Source: Lithospermum erythrorhizon
Lineage: Eukaryota; Streptophyta; Magnoliopsida; Boraginales; Boraginaceae
Reading direction: 5' to 3'
DNA: 64,000 bases
NCBI GenBank assembly: GCA_019722365.1
Contig: JADFUC010002391.1
Span: 434,001 to 498,000 of the forward strand
This document shows positions 1 through 10,435 of the stretch, piece after piece. Positions within the stretch are counted from its first letter, which is position 1, and each line of letters starts with the position of its first letter. The position numbers and the translations under genes were made by a program. Under the pieces are notes generated by a model. The model saw only the letters and a program-made list of their open reading frames with translations. It was not told the DNA's origin and made no database searches.

Positions 1-711
1 TGTACGTCTTTTAACAAAGTGGTCAAGGTTTCCAAAAAAAAATTGGGCAAGGTTAATTTGAAAAGGTTGAAACTCTCAACCTAAGGTCTTATTCTATCCA
101 TGTTCTTGAGTTACCCGTAGTGAGGTAAATCGCGTAGATACGCCTTCAACCTACGCGGGACTCGAGCTTCACTTTAAACCACTCAATACGGTAAATTACG
201 CCACTCGCATTTAATTTAACCCACATCGCATGAAGTTGCTGGCAGATCGATACTTAACACTCAAACACTTTTTATCGGGCCGAAATTTTACGTCCTGACC
301 GGTATGTTAATTTGGGGAAGAAAGCGGTGAACGTTATATTCATCAAGCTGTTTGATACTCATTTTTGACTGTTGAAAATAAATTTTTATTGCCTTTTTCC
401 GTTCCATTATAATTATTCGCCCAATATAATTTCCATAAGTGGATGTATTAATGTTTTATTTATTCATATAAAGTTGGACTACCATGTTGATGGTGACAGG
501 ATGTATCATTCTCCAAATGGCTAATCATCAGCACCGGCAAGTAATTAAATGTTGGCCTCAAATCCTCAATACTTAGTGAAGGTAGTCAATTTTATCAACA
601 TTAATACGATGAGCAAATGATATTCTAACATGTTTGCCAAGTAACTATGCAATGATTTCGCTTTAAGTGTTATGTATTTCTAAGTAATATCAATATATAT
701 AACGCATGTTA
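1..711. other. Intergenic, no gene seen
   Basis: AT-rich sequence with no reading frame of convincing length and no RNA gene or repeat that I can define. It leads into the left copy of the direct-repeat pair that starts near 712. Confidence 0.5.
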
Positions 712-1023
712 CATCCGAAATGTTTATAAAAAAAGTCTAAAGCTTGTGAAACTAGAGTTTAAAAATCATGACATTGGCTTACCAAACTCTAATATCCCAT
801 AATAAAAAACCACTAGCTTACTCATCTAGATGTTTATTATAAATGTACACGTCCCACATCTAATAATTGCAAGCTCTCATCTCTAGTCTATTCCTATATA
901 TGTACCTCACCTCCATTGTGAAAAGCTGAATCGAATTGAAGAAAATAATAAAGTTATATATTTATATATATTAAAAGCTTCATCAAATATTATTTCCATC
1001 ACTTAACCAAAGTAAACACCTCG
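712..1023 (+). repeat. Left copy of a ~310-bp direct repeat (LTR-like)
   Basis: This stretch is similar, in the same orientation, to 6768-7096. Shared landmarks include AGTCTAAAG, ACCAAACTCTAATATCCCAT, AACCACTAGCTT, CTAATAATTGCAA and CACTTAACCAAAGTA, in the same order with indels between them. A TATA-like TTATAAATG lies in the middle. Two direct copies about 6 kb apart are what the LTRs of a non-autonomous or decayed LTR element would look like, but I see no clear primer-binding site or TG...CA ends, so the LTR reading is an inference. Confidence 0.5.
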
Positions 1024-1865
1024 TTAACCAAATAGACATGAGCATAGTCAACCAATTAATACAATTAAATGTGATTGGAATTAAATTCAAATTTAAATCA
1101 CATAATTAAATTCATGAAATATATATATAATTAAAATGAATTAATTAATATATATTTTTAAATTAATAATTATTACAATATTTCATATATATATATATAA
1201 TAAGATAAAATTACAAGTAATTATCTTTATATATATATATTATTAGTGGATGCCCAACGGTGGTCGAACTTATCCCATTCGCTGACGCATTCTACAGGCC
1301 TCTCGCAAGGCCTTACCTCCATTTCTCTTAATTTTCAGTTTTTCCATTTTAATTCAATTCTTTGTAAAAATGATTTGAAGGCTTTAAACTCATCCAAAAA
1401 AATTCCGAAATTTGACACATACATTCCTCACAATTTTCTTGAACTATTCCAACTGGAATTTCATAAAAACCACTTTCCAATAATTAATTATTCAATTAAT
1501 ACTCCCAAAATCAAAAAATTGTTTTGGGATACTTAAACTGTCCACAAAATTATGAAAACTTTTGGATATTGTTCTTGTATCATACAGAATGCAGGAAACA
1601 ATCGTGAGAAATTTGTGTACAGTTTAAGCCCCTCAAAACGCATTAAAACTTTCAGATCTTCAATCAAAACAAGTTTTAAAATCCTTTCATTTCATGAAAC
1701 ATAAATCTAATGTAGTCGAAAATATGCAAACTTAAACATGCTCCACTGATGGAATTTTCTATGCAAGACTTATTCATAATCATAAACAAATAGCATACAT
1801 GATCATTTAAATTGCATAAAATCAGAACTACAAAATATATAATACATATATATTTAAATTAGAAC
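1024..1865. other. Intergenic AT-rich stretch, no gene seen
   Basis: Strongly AT-rich (runs of ATAT around 1110-1245) with no supported gene. A 96-codon open frame starting at 1246 has no recognisable domain, and its composition looks like non-coding AT-rich DNA. Confidence 0.5.
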
Positions 1866-2614
1866 TTACAACGCAGCGGAAAATGTCACCAACAATTCTT
1901 TCACGAAGCCTCCTTTGAATTTCAATTGCTAGCATCACAAAATGATAATGCCTCTAGTTGGTTGCACACCGTGAGAAAAGTTAAATACAATACTGGGCCC
2001 GCAACACAATAATGCAGTAGATTGATAGTAGATCAAAGTAAAACTTTCAAGTTTTAGACTCAAAGTTTTCACATCTCAAGTGAGAGGAGGCCGAAAAATC
2101 ATTTTGGGTTGGAGGCTAGATTTTCGATGTTATGTTATGAAAACCTAATAAGCCTCGCTTTTACAAGTTCTCAGTTCAACTCTAAAAGCTCATCCGAATA
2201 GTTTAACGAGCCAACTCGCTAATTTAATTAAACCGCTATGTTAAACATTAACAAGTTATTAATAAGTAAATTTACAAGTTACTAACGAACTCAATTAATC
2301 ATTAAATTAATTAAACTAACTAGTTAATTAATTCGAAGCTTATCCAATTTATATTTTACATTATCAATGTAAAATTCCCGGACAGAATATTCGTTGATTA
2401 CAATCAACTCTCAAATTAGTAAGTAATCGCTTTTATTTCATACATGAAATAACTCAACGTCACATTATGTGTGTGACCTTCTGTGCTCGATAATAGCAAC
2501 CGTGATAATAATATAATAGACCATTAATATTATTATAACGGCAAGTTATGCAATGGCATCTAACTGCATAACCCTTGGTATTAGTCATGAACCCTATCAG
2601 TAATTACAATTACT
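1866..2614 (+). repeat. Left arm of a large imperfect inverted repeat
   Basis: Read 5'->3', this arm resembles the reverse complement of 4281-5010. Matching blocks are AACGCAGCGGAAAATG against GCGCCGCGAAAATG, GAGAGGAGGCCG against GAGAGGCGGCC, TTACAAGTTACTAA against TAACAAGTTACTAA, ATTTTACATTATCAATG, TTTCATACATG followed by AACTCAACGTCA, GTGTGACCTT and TTACAATTACTAT. The order is conserved over about 700 bp, with many indels. It could be two copies of one element inserted in opposite orientation or the termini of one large foldback element. Confidence 0.6.
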
Positions 2615-2870
2615 ATGGTTGAATGTTCGCTTATGTAATCACATCCACTAAACTAGTAAATGAATTGCTGTTACAACAATTGTCGTGAATGGACATAATA
2701 AATTTAAAACCAATAACTATTGATTTAAGAATAGTGTATATCTACCAAGAAACGTCGATCTAAAAAGACATCTACGACGCTCTTACTACGGCTTAGATGT
2801 TAATATCCGAAGACAGCCTATCGTGTGACAAAATGTAAAATAAATAAGACATCACCGAAATGTTTTTGGG

Positions 2871-3380
2871 GACGTGATTACCACCTCAAGATAATCTGGG
2901 CATAGCGTTACATGCCTTACTTTACGCCTAGGCGCATTAACACGCCTCAAGATAGTCATCAGGTATAAAAACTTTATAAAATAAGGCAACGACGCCTAAG
3001 GATAGCTTATGACGTTATAATAGTCTCAAGATAGCTAATGTATGCCACCTACTCACGACGGCTTAGGTGCATCACGCTTCAAAATATCCAATGTGGTATA
3101 AAAGACCTTATAAAAATATAAACGACGCCCCAAGACAAATTTAGGGACGTAATAACCGTCTCAAGATAGCTAATAGGGTGGTACATACCTCACGACGGCT
3201 TAGGGTGCATTGCCGCCTCAAAATAGCCAACAAGGTATAAAGACCTTATGTAATAAGGCAAGGACGCTTAAATGCCTAGACGGGTTACCAAATTCCAAGA
3301 TAGCCTAACAATACCTACCTTATGATGGCTTAGGATGCCTAACCGTCTAAAAATAGCCAACAGGGTACAAAAACTCTAGC
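2871..3380 (+). repeat. Tandem array, four ~135-bp units
   Basis: Four degenerate units begin near 2871, 3011, 3146 and 3281. Each contains a GACGTNATAAC-like start, then a CTCAAGATAGC block, ACGACGGCTTAGG (or CGCCTAGGCG in the first), GCCTCAAAATAGCCAA and GGTATAAAGACCTTAT. The array lies in the loop of the large inverted repeat. No coding content was seen. Confidence 0.7.
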
Positions 3381-3894
3381 AATTCACCTTACTTACTTGG
3401 CTCCAAGTTAAATCTTGAGAAGCAAGGGGGCAAGCATAATGATAGTACAAGAGATAAATGTACAAGAAATTAAACGACAAGACAGATAATCGTATGTAAA
3501 ATTTTAAAAAAAATACAGGATTCAAGATATGTTTCTCAAAATTTCTAGGAAAAGTACAAAAAATAAATTACAGAACTCCTCGAACGTTGTCACAATGTCG
3601 GTATGGATCACAACCGATGATGATCATATTCACGGTCGATAGTATCGCCGAAAGATAAGTGCGCCGTTAAGAAATTTTCTCAAGAATCGTCATATCATCC
3701 AGCCTCGCTTTTTGTCCTTCAATATGGATAAGGTATCATCCGTTAGTCCCTTAAAGTTGTAAGACATCACCGACTTCGCCTACAATTTCCTAAACGTGAA
3801 AACAGAATCAGCATTGATCGAAAGGGCACGCCACGACTTCACTGAGAGAACTGGCGGTGAAAAACAGACCGCTTGCATAATCTTAGGGAGGGGC

Positions 3895-4215
3895 ATTCGA
3901 GGATGAAACCACCATCTACTTCTCTTGGGGAAACTCGACGATTATAAATGAGCCTGAAAAATGATCTAAATGGGGTATCCATGGATGTAGAACCACCCCG
4001 ACTTTGCATACGGGAAACAAAAGGAAATATTCACGGATGTGGCTCCACCCCAACTTCTCCTATAAAAAGTATGCCGGTGAAAACAAAGTTGGAAGCATGA
4101 CCCAATGGGGCATCCACGGATGTGGAACCACCCCGGCTTCTTCTACGGGAAGCCCGACGGTGAAACATAGTCTCAAGCATCGATCCAACGGGCATCCATG
4201 TCGAAATCAACATTT
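3895..4215 (+). repeat. Degenerate tandem repeat of ~60-80-bp units
   Basis: A block of the form GGGCATCCACGGATGTGG-AACCACCCCGGCTTC-ACGGGAA-CCCGACGGTGAAA recurs near 3890, 3970, 4027, 4103 and, truncated, 4187. An isolated further copy lies at about 5198-5260. The moderate GC content produces spurious open frames on both strands, which I do not call genes. Confidence 0.65.
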
Positions 4216-4280
4216 CTCATACTAATCAAGTCAGAATAATTCATTTACTAGTTTTAGTTAGATGAGATTACTCAAACTAA

Positions 4281-5010
4281 GAGCCCAATAAATAGTAATT
4301 GTAAATTAATAAATGAACTCACGATAATATCGTGGGTTATGCTGTATCATGGGGATTCATGCATAACCGATATAATAATCATAATGGTCAATTATATTAT
4401 TATACGGCTAATATTATCTAAGCCTAGAAGGTCACACGGATACAATGACGTTGAGTTATATTCCATGTATGAAATTAAATCGAGATTAAAGAATCGGGAG
4501 TCGAATAAATCAACGAGATACCTAATCGAGTTTTTACATTGATAATGTAAAATACAATTGACAAAAAATCGAATCAATTAAATTGCTAATTTTAATTGAT
4601 GGTTTAACGAGGGAAGTTTATTAGTAACTTGTTAAGTTATTTACCTGCTTAGTAATAAGTTATTTAACGGCTTAACGAAGCTAACTATTTATCAAACGAG
4701 TCGTTTATTCGACCGAAAACCAAGAGGGGACTTATAGGAAAAAGATGAAATGAAAACCTAAGAATTTCATTTCATCATCTCCCTAAGCACCCTCATTTGG
4801 CCGCCTCTCTCCTCTCCCTGGATTTTTGAGTCAAAATTCATATCCAATTGCTCGTAGATTCTAGCAAGTCCAATCGCTTGATTCAACCGCTTCAAAAGTG
4901 ACTAACCGAGGCATTTCCAATCATGCGCCGAGGATTTAACGGAGGATCTCGGTGATTGAAAGTTCATCATTTTCGCGGCGCTTGTGGGTGCTCTCGTATT
5001 CATACGAGTA
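4281..5010 (-). repeat. Right arm of the large imperfect inverted repeat
   Basis: Inverted counterpart of 1866-2614 (see that entry for shared blocks). The inner edges lie near 2614 and 4281, leaving a loop of about 1.65 kb that holds two tandem arrays. Confidence 0.6.
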
Positions 5011-6424
5011 TGAATTATATCTTGTATGTTTTCGTAATTCGTTATTATAAATTTATTCGATCTTGGTTGTATTTCTTTATTATTTGTTATGAGAAAAAGT
5101 CATGTGAATTTTCCATCAAATTCACGACGCGTTACATCCCCTCGTTTTTTCTAAATGGAAAACCCGGCTAAAGGGAAATAGAGTCCGGAGACCTATCCAA
5201 TGGGGCATCCAATGCATGTGGCATCACCATCGCTTCTTCGCCACGGAAACCCGACGCGAGAGCAAAGTCGAAAACGACGCAATGCGGCACGAATGGACGC
5301 TGCACCACCCCCTTTCTCATTATCCGGCTTTCCATCCTCCATCGAATACCCCGCGACAAATCGTCCCAATACTGCCGATGCTCGTGATTTATCCATACCT
5401 GAATTCAACAAGGATAAACGCAAAGGTAAAAGAAAAAACTGAAATCAACAAAGAATTGGAAAAAAAATCGACGCTTTACGTGCAAAAATCACCCCAAAAA
5501 AGGAGGTTATTTAGCAGATTTGATAGAAAAATATGCCCGGAAAAGTATGAGAAAATTACATAAATTCCAGTGGCTCAAAAAAAAATTTCAATAAAAAAAA
5601 TTTGAAAAAAATCTTGTATAAAAAAATTTGACCAGATTTTGTATAGAAATCAACGAAAAGGATGCTATTAATGTAGAGTTGACAGTAAAAATATTCTCAG
5701 AAAATTTTGATAAAATTCCATAATTTCTATAAACTAAAAATAATAATTTTCATCGTAAAAACCAAAAACACCGGAAAAATCGATGTTTTCTAGTAGTTTT
5801 CTGCTAATTTTATGAAGTATTGACGAAAGATTGATAGAGTGAGATGGTGATTATTATTTTGCAGAGATTTTGTGAGTTTTTTAAGATATTGAAGGTGATA
5901 AACTCGAAATATATGAGGAGGGGGAGAAGAAAGAGAGGAAACTGATTATTTTATGAAAATTGGTTTAAAATTGAACACTTTTCATGATTTAAACATTTTT
6001 AAACCTCCAACATCAGCCACATAAGTTCAAGTCCTCAAAAATATAAAAAATATATTTTTGACCCCTTAAACATGGTTTGTGCTGAAGAAATTCATGAAAA
6101 ACTTAATTTTGACCCCCAAAACTTTATTTTTGATAAATTAACCATAAATTTCACTAGACTTGATGGATATTAAGGGTAGTGTTTCTTTATAAAGACCAAA
6201 TACTTCATTTGGCAATTAAGTATCTATTCATTTGTCATATCTGGATCGGTAGACGCTAAGGAATAAGCCACCCGACTGAGACAAAATGGATACAACACAA
6301 CTAGAACACTGTTCTATAAGGGACGTATGTTCCATAAAAACTCAAAAGTATTTGAGCATCATAGAATTTACATCTCAAGGAGGCATATGTCTCCACTGAA
6401 AGACCCAAGAGTCTTCGAACCTGG
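5011..6424. other. Intergenic, no gene seen
   Basis: Holds the outlying copy of the 3895-4215 repeat (about 5198-5260) and otherwise AT-rich sequence with purine runs. Overlapping open frames of 60-115 codons around 5168-5563 fall in the GC-richer repeat copy on both strands and show no recognisable domain. Confidence 0.5.
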
Positions 6425-6775
6425 CCAATCCATCGAGAAACCAATGAAAGCTAATGCCTTTATATATCAACGGATGTTCCCAAGGACGATATCCAACAAA
6501 AGGCTTAATGCCTCTATATACTAAAGGCATGTTCTTAAAGGACGTATGCCCAACTTAAAGGTGAATACCTTTATATACCGAACGTATATTCCAAAGGACG
6601 AGGTTCAACTTAAAGGCGGTATCGCCTCTTACATAACGAACGAGGCGTTCCAGCGACGATAAGTTCAATCAAAGCGCGGTGCCTCATATACCGAATCCAT
6701 CGTTCCAAAGGACGCTTATCCAACGAAGGCCAATGTCTTTACATATTGAACGTATGTTCTGTGCGACGATGTCCG
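6425..6775 (+). repeat. Tandem array of ~57-bp units
   Basis: Units start with AAAGGACG (or a close variant) near 6482, 6537, 6593, 6652, 6707 and 6761, spacing 54-59 bp. Within each unit the order is AAAGGACG, then CCAACTTAAAGG, a GCCTTTATATACCGAACG block and GTTCC. Earlier, more diverged units may extend back to about 6310. No coding signal. Confidence 0.75.
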
Positions 6776-7010
6776 CAGAAATGACGATACAAAGAGTCTA
6801 AAGTTGTGAAATGAAGGGAGGAAAAACCATGGATATGGTGTTGACCAAACTCTAATATCCCATATTGAAAAACCACTAGCTTTCTCGGCCAGATGTTTAT
6901 TTATAAGCGCATATCGCCCCAATCTAATAATTGCAAAGCCTCATCTCTACCGTTCATATATGCACTTACTTTCGCTTAGCAGTGGGATTGAATTAGAAGA
7001 AAATTAAAGG

Positions 7011-7057
<47 letters not shown>

Positions 7058-7096
7058 ATATATAATTTGCACCACTTAACCAAAGTAGACACCTCC
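6768..7096 (+). repeat. Right copy of the ~310-bp direct repeat
   Basis: Partner of 712-1023, with shared blocks in the same order. A purine-rich tract lies inside the copy near 6812-6825. The copy also contains the TA microsatellite at 7012-7054. Confidence 0.5.
7012..7054. repeat. (TA)n microsatellite
   Basis: About 20 uninterrupted TA dinucleotides, probably polymorphic in length. Confidence 0.9.
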
Positions 7097-7850
7097 TTTC
7101 TTTTCTCTCAAAAGGCAGTCGGGTCCTACATCACCCCAATATTACAAACCACCGGTGACATATTTACACACCGGATGACACATTTACATATTGTCGGATG
7201 ACATATTTAAATCACCATCGGTAGACTTGACACATTTCAACACCCGAGTACATTATATTCATATACCATCGGTTGTCACCACAGGTTTAAAAGTAATATC
7301 GTCGTAACAAAGATATCCACAGCTACTCCGACGCGCTTGTTCACATCGTGGTCGTGAGATTTATTTCTCTCTTTTAGGCGCAGGATGCACCCGCCTCCTC
7401 GGCTGTTTCCTAACTTAGGTATCGGAGACCCTTCCTGTGGCATACCTCCCCGTCAGTTTCGTGCTGTCGCCGGGAGATGGGCCGATATCAAGGTTAATTG
7501 CTACCTCTCTACAGCGGCTCACGACTAAATGTATATAAGCAATCGAGAACTTTCAAGTTGTTGAGGTAAACATATCGTCGTTTTTTGCCTCAACAATACT
7601 CTTCCATCCGTTCTGTTAATATCTCCAATTAATAAAATAAATTATTATTTTTTACAATAATAAAACAACTATTTTCATGTATTAATATTTTGAAAAAATT
7701 ATATAGTAATACATGTATTAAACTATACTATTTTCATGTATTAAGTAGATTAAACTATATAATAAGTAGATTATATAGTAATACATGTATTAAACTATAC
7801 TATTTTCGAACTTTCAATTTCTTATTTGGAAATAATAAATAGATTATACT
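7097..7850. other. Intergenic, no gene seen
   Basis: No supported gene. Around 7640-7800 short direct repeats of a TACATGTATTAAACTATA-like block recur two or three times, just left of the foldback element. Confidence 0.5.
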
Positions 7851-7859
7851 GAGTATAAA

Positions 7860-8375
7860 GGGTTAATGGCACGATGGTTCATACATGTTTCAAAATGTTT
7901 ACCATTCAATTATACATATTTCAAAATGACTCAGTCGATCACGCATGTTTCAAAAAGTACCCCACTTGGTCATTCAGTCAAAATGAACATTAAGTTTGAC
8001 TTTTTGAGACAAATTAATAGGGGTAAAATTGTCCAACACTCATTTGTGAGATAATTTTTCGATTTTAATAAATTTCAGGACAAAATATTTATCGTATCTA
8101 AATATTAATCTCTTCCAAATATTTTATTGAAATTAAAAATCTCATCCAAATATTTGCTCCAAAATTTTGATAGAATTGAAAAGTTATCTAAAAATGAGTA
8201 TTGGACAATTTTACCCCTATCAATTTGCCCCAAAAGTCAAACTTAACTTTTATTTTGACGGAATAACCAAGTGAGACACTTTTTGAAATATGTATGATCG
8301 AATGGTCATTTTGAAACATATGTGATCGAATGGTAAATGTTAAAAAACATGTATGATCGAAGTGTTATTAGTCCG
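7860..8375. mobile_element. Foldback MITE, Mutator-like (9-bp target duplication)
   Basis: A 516-bp element with imperfect terminal inverted repeats of about 200 bp. The left arm starts GGGTTAATGGCACGATGG; the right arm read in reverse complement starts GGACTAATAACACTTCGATC. Later blocks match closely, for example TTAAGTTTGACTTTT and AGGGGTAAAATTGTCCAA. The element is flanked on both sides by GAGTATAAA (7851-7859 and 8376-8384), a perfect 9-bp direct repeat. Long inverted repeats with a 9-bp duplication are typical of Mutator-like non-autonomous elements. No coding capacity is present. A small open frame in the left arm is a by-product of the repeat. Confidence 0.9.
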
Positions 8376-8384
8376 AGTATAAAT

Positions 8385-9770
8385 TATTAGTGTATTTGAG
8401 CCAATATAGTTCAAGTTTAAGACCCACTAGTCATATCTATATTCTAAATCGACGAGTGAAGATTATGATTAGATAATCTTCCTAGGGGGCGGTGATGCTA
8501 TTAGATTTTAATGTGTGAACTGCCCAAGAAAACTGAAAATAGACCCCCACCAAAAATATACGGTACGGGTTGACCAACATAAGTATACTTGTATAATGAG
8601 TAACCAATGATGACTTTGATTTTCTCACAATAATTCTAAGCAACTGGTACACGCTTTTTAGCGGTGATGAGTAATTGAGTATATACTTAATTTTAGTAGC
8701 TAATGATATTAAGCCAGTGTCCCATTTTAGAAGCTAAACGATTATCTGACCACGACTAATTCTGATAGAGATCTCAGATTAGTAGATTTTCGTCTAAACC
8801 TGGAACATCAGCGATCTGAAGGCATTAAGCTTTGGGTCATTTTCTATTAAAGATTAGCAGATCCACGTAGCATTTCAAGCGATTAATATAATAGATCTAG
8901 TTTTTGGGATGTATTTTGTATTACATAATATATATTTCCTCCAATTCATTTTAATTATCGTTTAAATTTTTAAAATTGTACTTTGACCATCAATTTTACA
9001 TTATTCATTATTCTAAAAAATATAAAATTTATATCATTGGATTCGTACTTCAAAATACTTTCATAATATTTTTTAAAAATACTTTCATAATATTTTTAAA
9101 AAATTAATACATAATTCGTGCTATACTCAAATATAAAAAATTTATCTTGATATGTAAGAAAATCAATTAAAATGGATTGTCTTTTGTTTAATGAGTTGAT
9201 GATTTTTCTTTAGTTTAATCGATCAATAGACTAGAAATTTGCATCTGACTATTGTTTATCACTTATACGAAGCATGTTTTAATGACAACATTTCCAAGGA
9301 TATTGAATTATCGATAACGTATTATCACTTGTATGGAAGGAATATCCATCTCATATTGAATATGTCAAATAATAGGTGATTTATAAGATTTTAAGCTTCA
9401 CTGCCCATAACCAACGGCTTTTTGGGGTGATGACTCCATATAGATTGTTAAATTTGATATCATGAGCCGCCGATATTTCGTCTACTTGATCATCGGAAAC
9501 CTAAGTCGACGGAGCAGACAAGGATGACCCATTCCACATTGAATATGTTAAAGATATGATGCTATTTATAAGATACAAGGCTTTTATCCATTCATAACCA
9601 ATTAATTTTAGTAATAACCCTAATCTATAACCAATCGATTTTAAAGATGAACCCTATTCACTCTTAAGAACTTTCAACATTACATTAATAGCTATATATT
9701 GCACATTATTTTTTCAATCGACTAAGTTGTCTAAGATATTGAATAGATTTTAGATATTTATATATATGAG
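8385..9770. other. Intergenic, no gene seen
   Basis: AT-rich, no supported coding sequence, RNA gene or complete transposon. A short local repeat of ACTTTCATAATATTTTTAAA occurs near 9055-9100. Confidence 0.5.
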
Positions 9771-10435
9771 GGTGTTTGGGTAAGTTTTTTTTTTTTTCTT
9801 GTTTACTTATAAATTATAAAAATAGGTAATTTATAAGTTGTCAAATTTGTTTTAACTTGTTTGACTAACATAATTTATAATGAGATTTTTTTTACATGTT
9901 TGGATAACAATAACTTATAAGTCAGAAAAATATAAACGATTTATGCTTACATCACATTTTGTATAAATACTTTTTATTTTTTATTTTTGATATAAATAAA
10001 TTAATAATTTAATATTTAAAATAATAAAAATATTTGTTACTAAAATTAATATTTTATGACTAAAAATATAATATTCATGATATTACTAATAGGATAATTA
10101 ATTTAATATTTAAAAATAATTATTACTAAAATTAATATTTTATTACTAAAAATATAATATTTGTGATATTAATAATAGTATAAATTGTATATTTTCCTCT
10201 CATATTGGACGAATAAAATAGATTAAGAACTTTTCATTAAAAAAACATCTAATCAAGTTTTGCTTGGTCAAGCTACTAAAATAAGTTGGTAAAAAAAAAT
10301 TAAGAATTAAAACTTTTTTTAAAACAACTTATAAGTTGATTTACAACTTATACTTATAAATTGAGTGTTAAAATATTTACCAAACACATTATTTTGTTAA
10401 GTTTAATTTACCAAAAAAAAAGCTTAGCCAACACC
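9771..10435. mobile_element. hAT-like MITE candidate
   Basis: The left end reads GGTGTTTGGGTAAG followed by a run of T. The right end in reverse complement reads GGTGTTGGCTAAGC followed by a run of T. These ends resemble the GGTGTTTGG termini of many plant hAT-type MITEs. Inner sequence is AT-rich with inverted similarity (AACTTATAAGT motifs on both sides). I do not see a clean 8-bp target duplication, so the exact ends are uncertain. Confidence 0.6.

Noticed and set aside
1246..1536. 96-codon open frame
   Set aside because: Composition is that of AT-rich non-coding DNA; no domain, no splice-linked exon, no promoter signal.
4004..4225. Open frames on both strands over the GGATGTGG repeat
   Set aside because: They exist only because the tandem units are GC-richer and lack stops; both strands are open at once.
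5168..5563. Overlapping open frames on both strands
   Set aside because: They overlap a further repeat copy and have no recognisable protein family.
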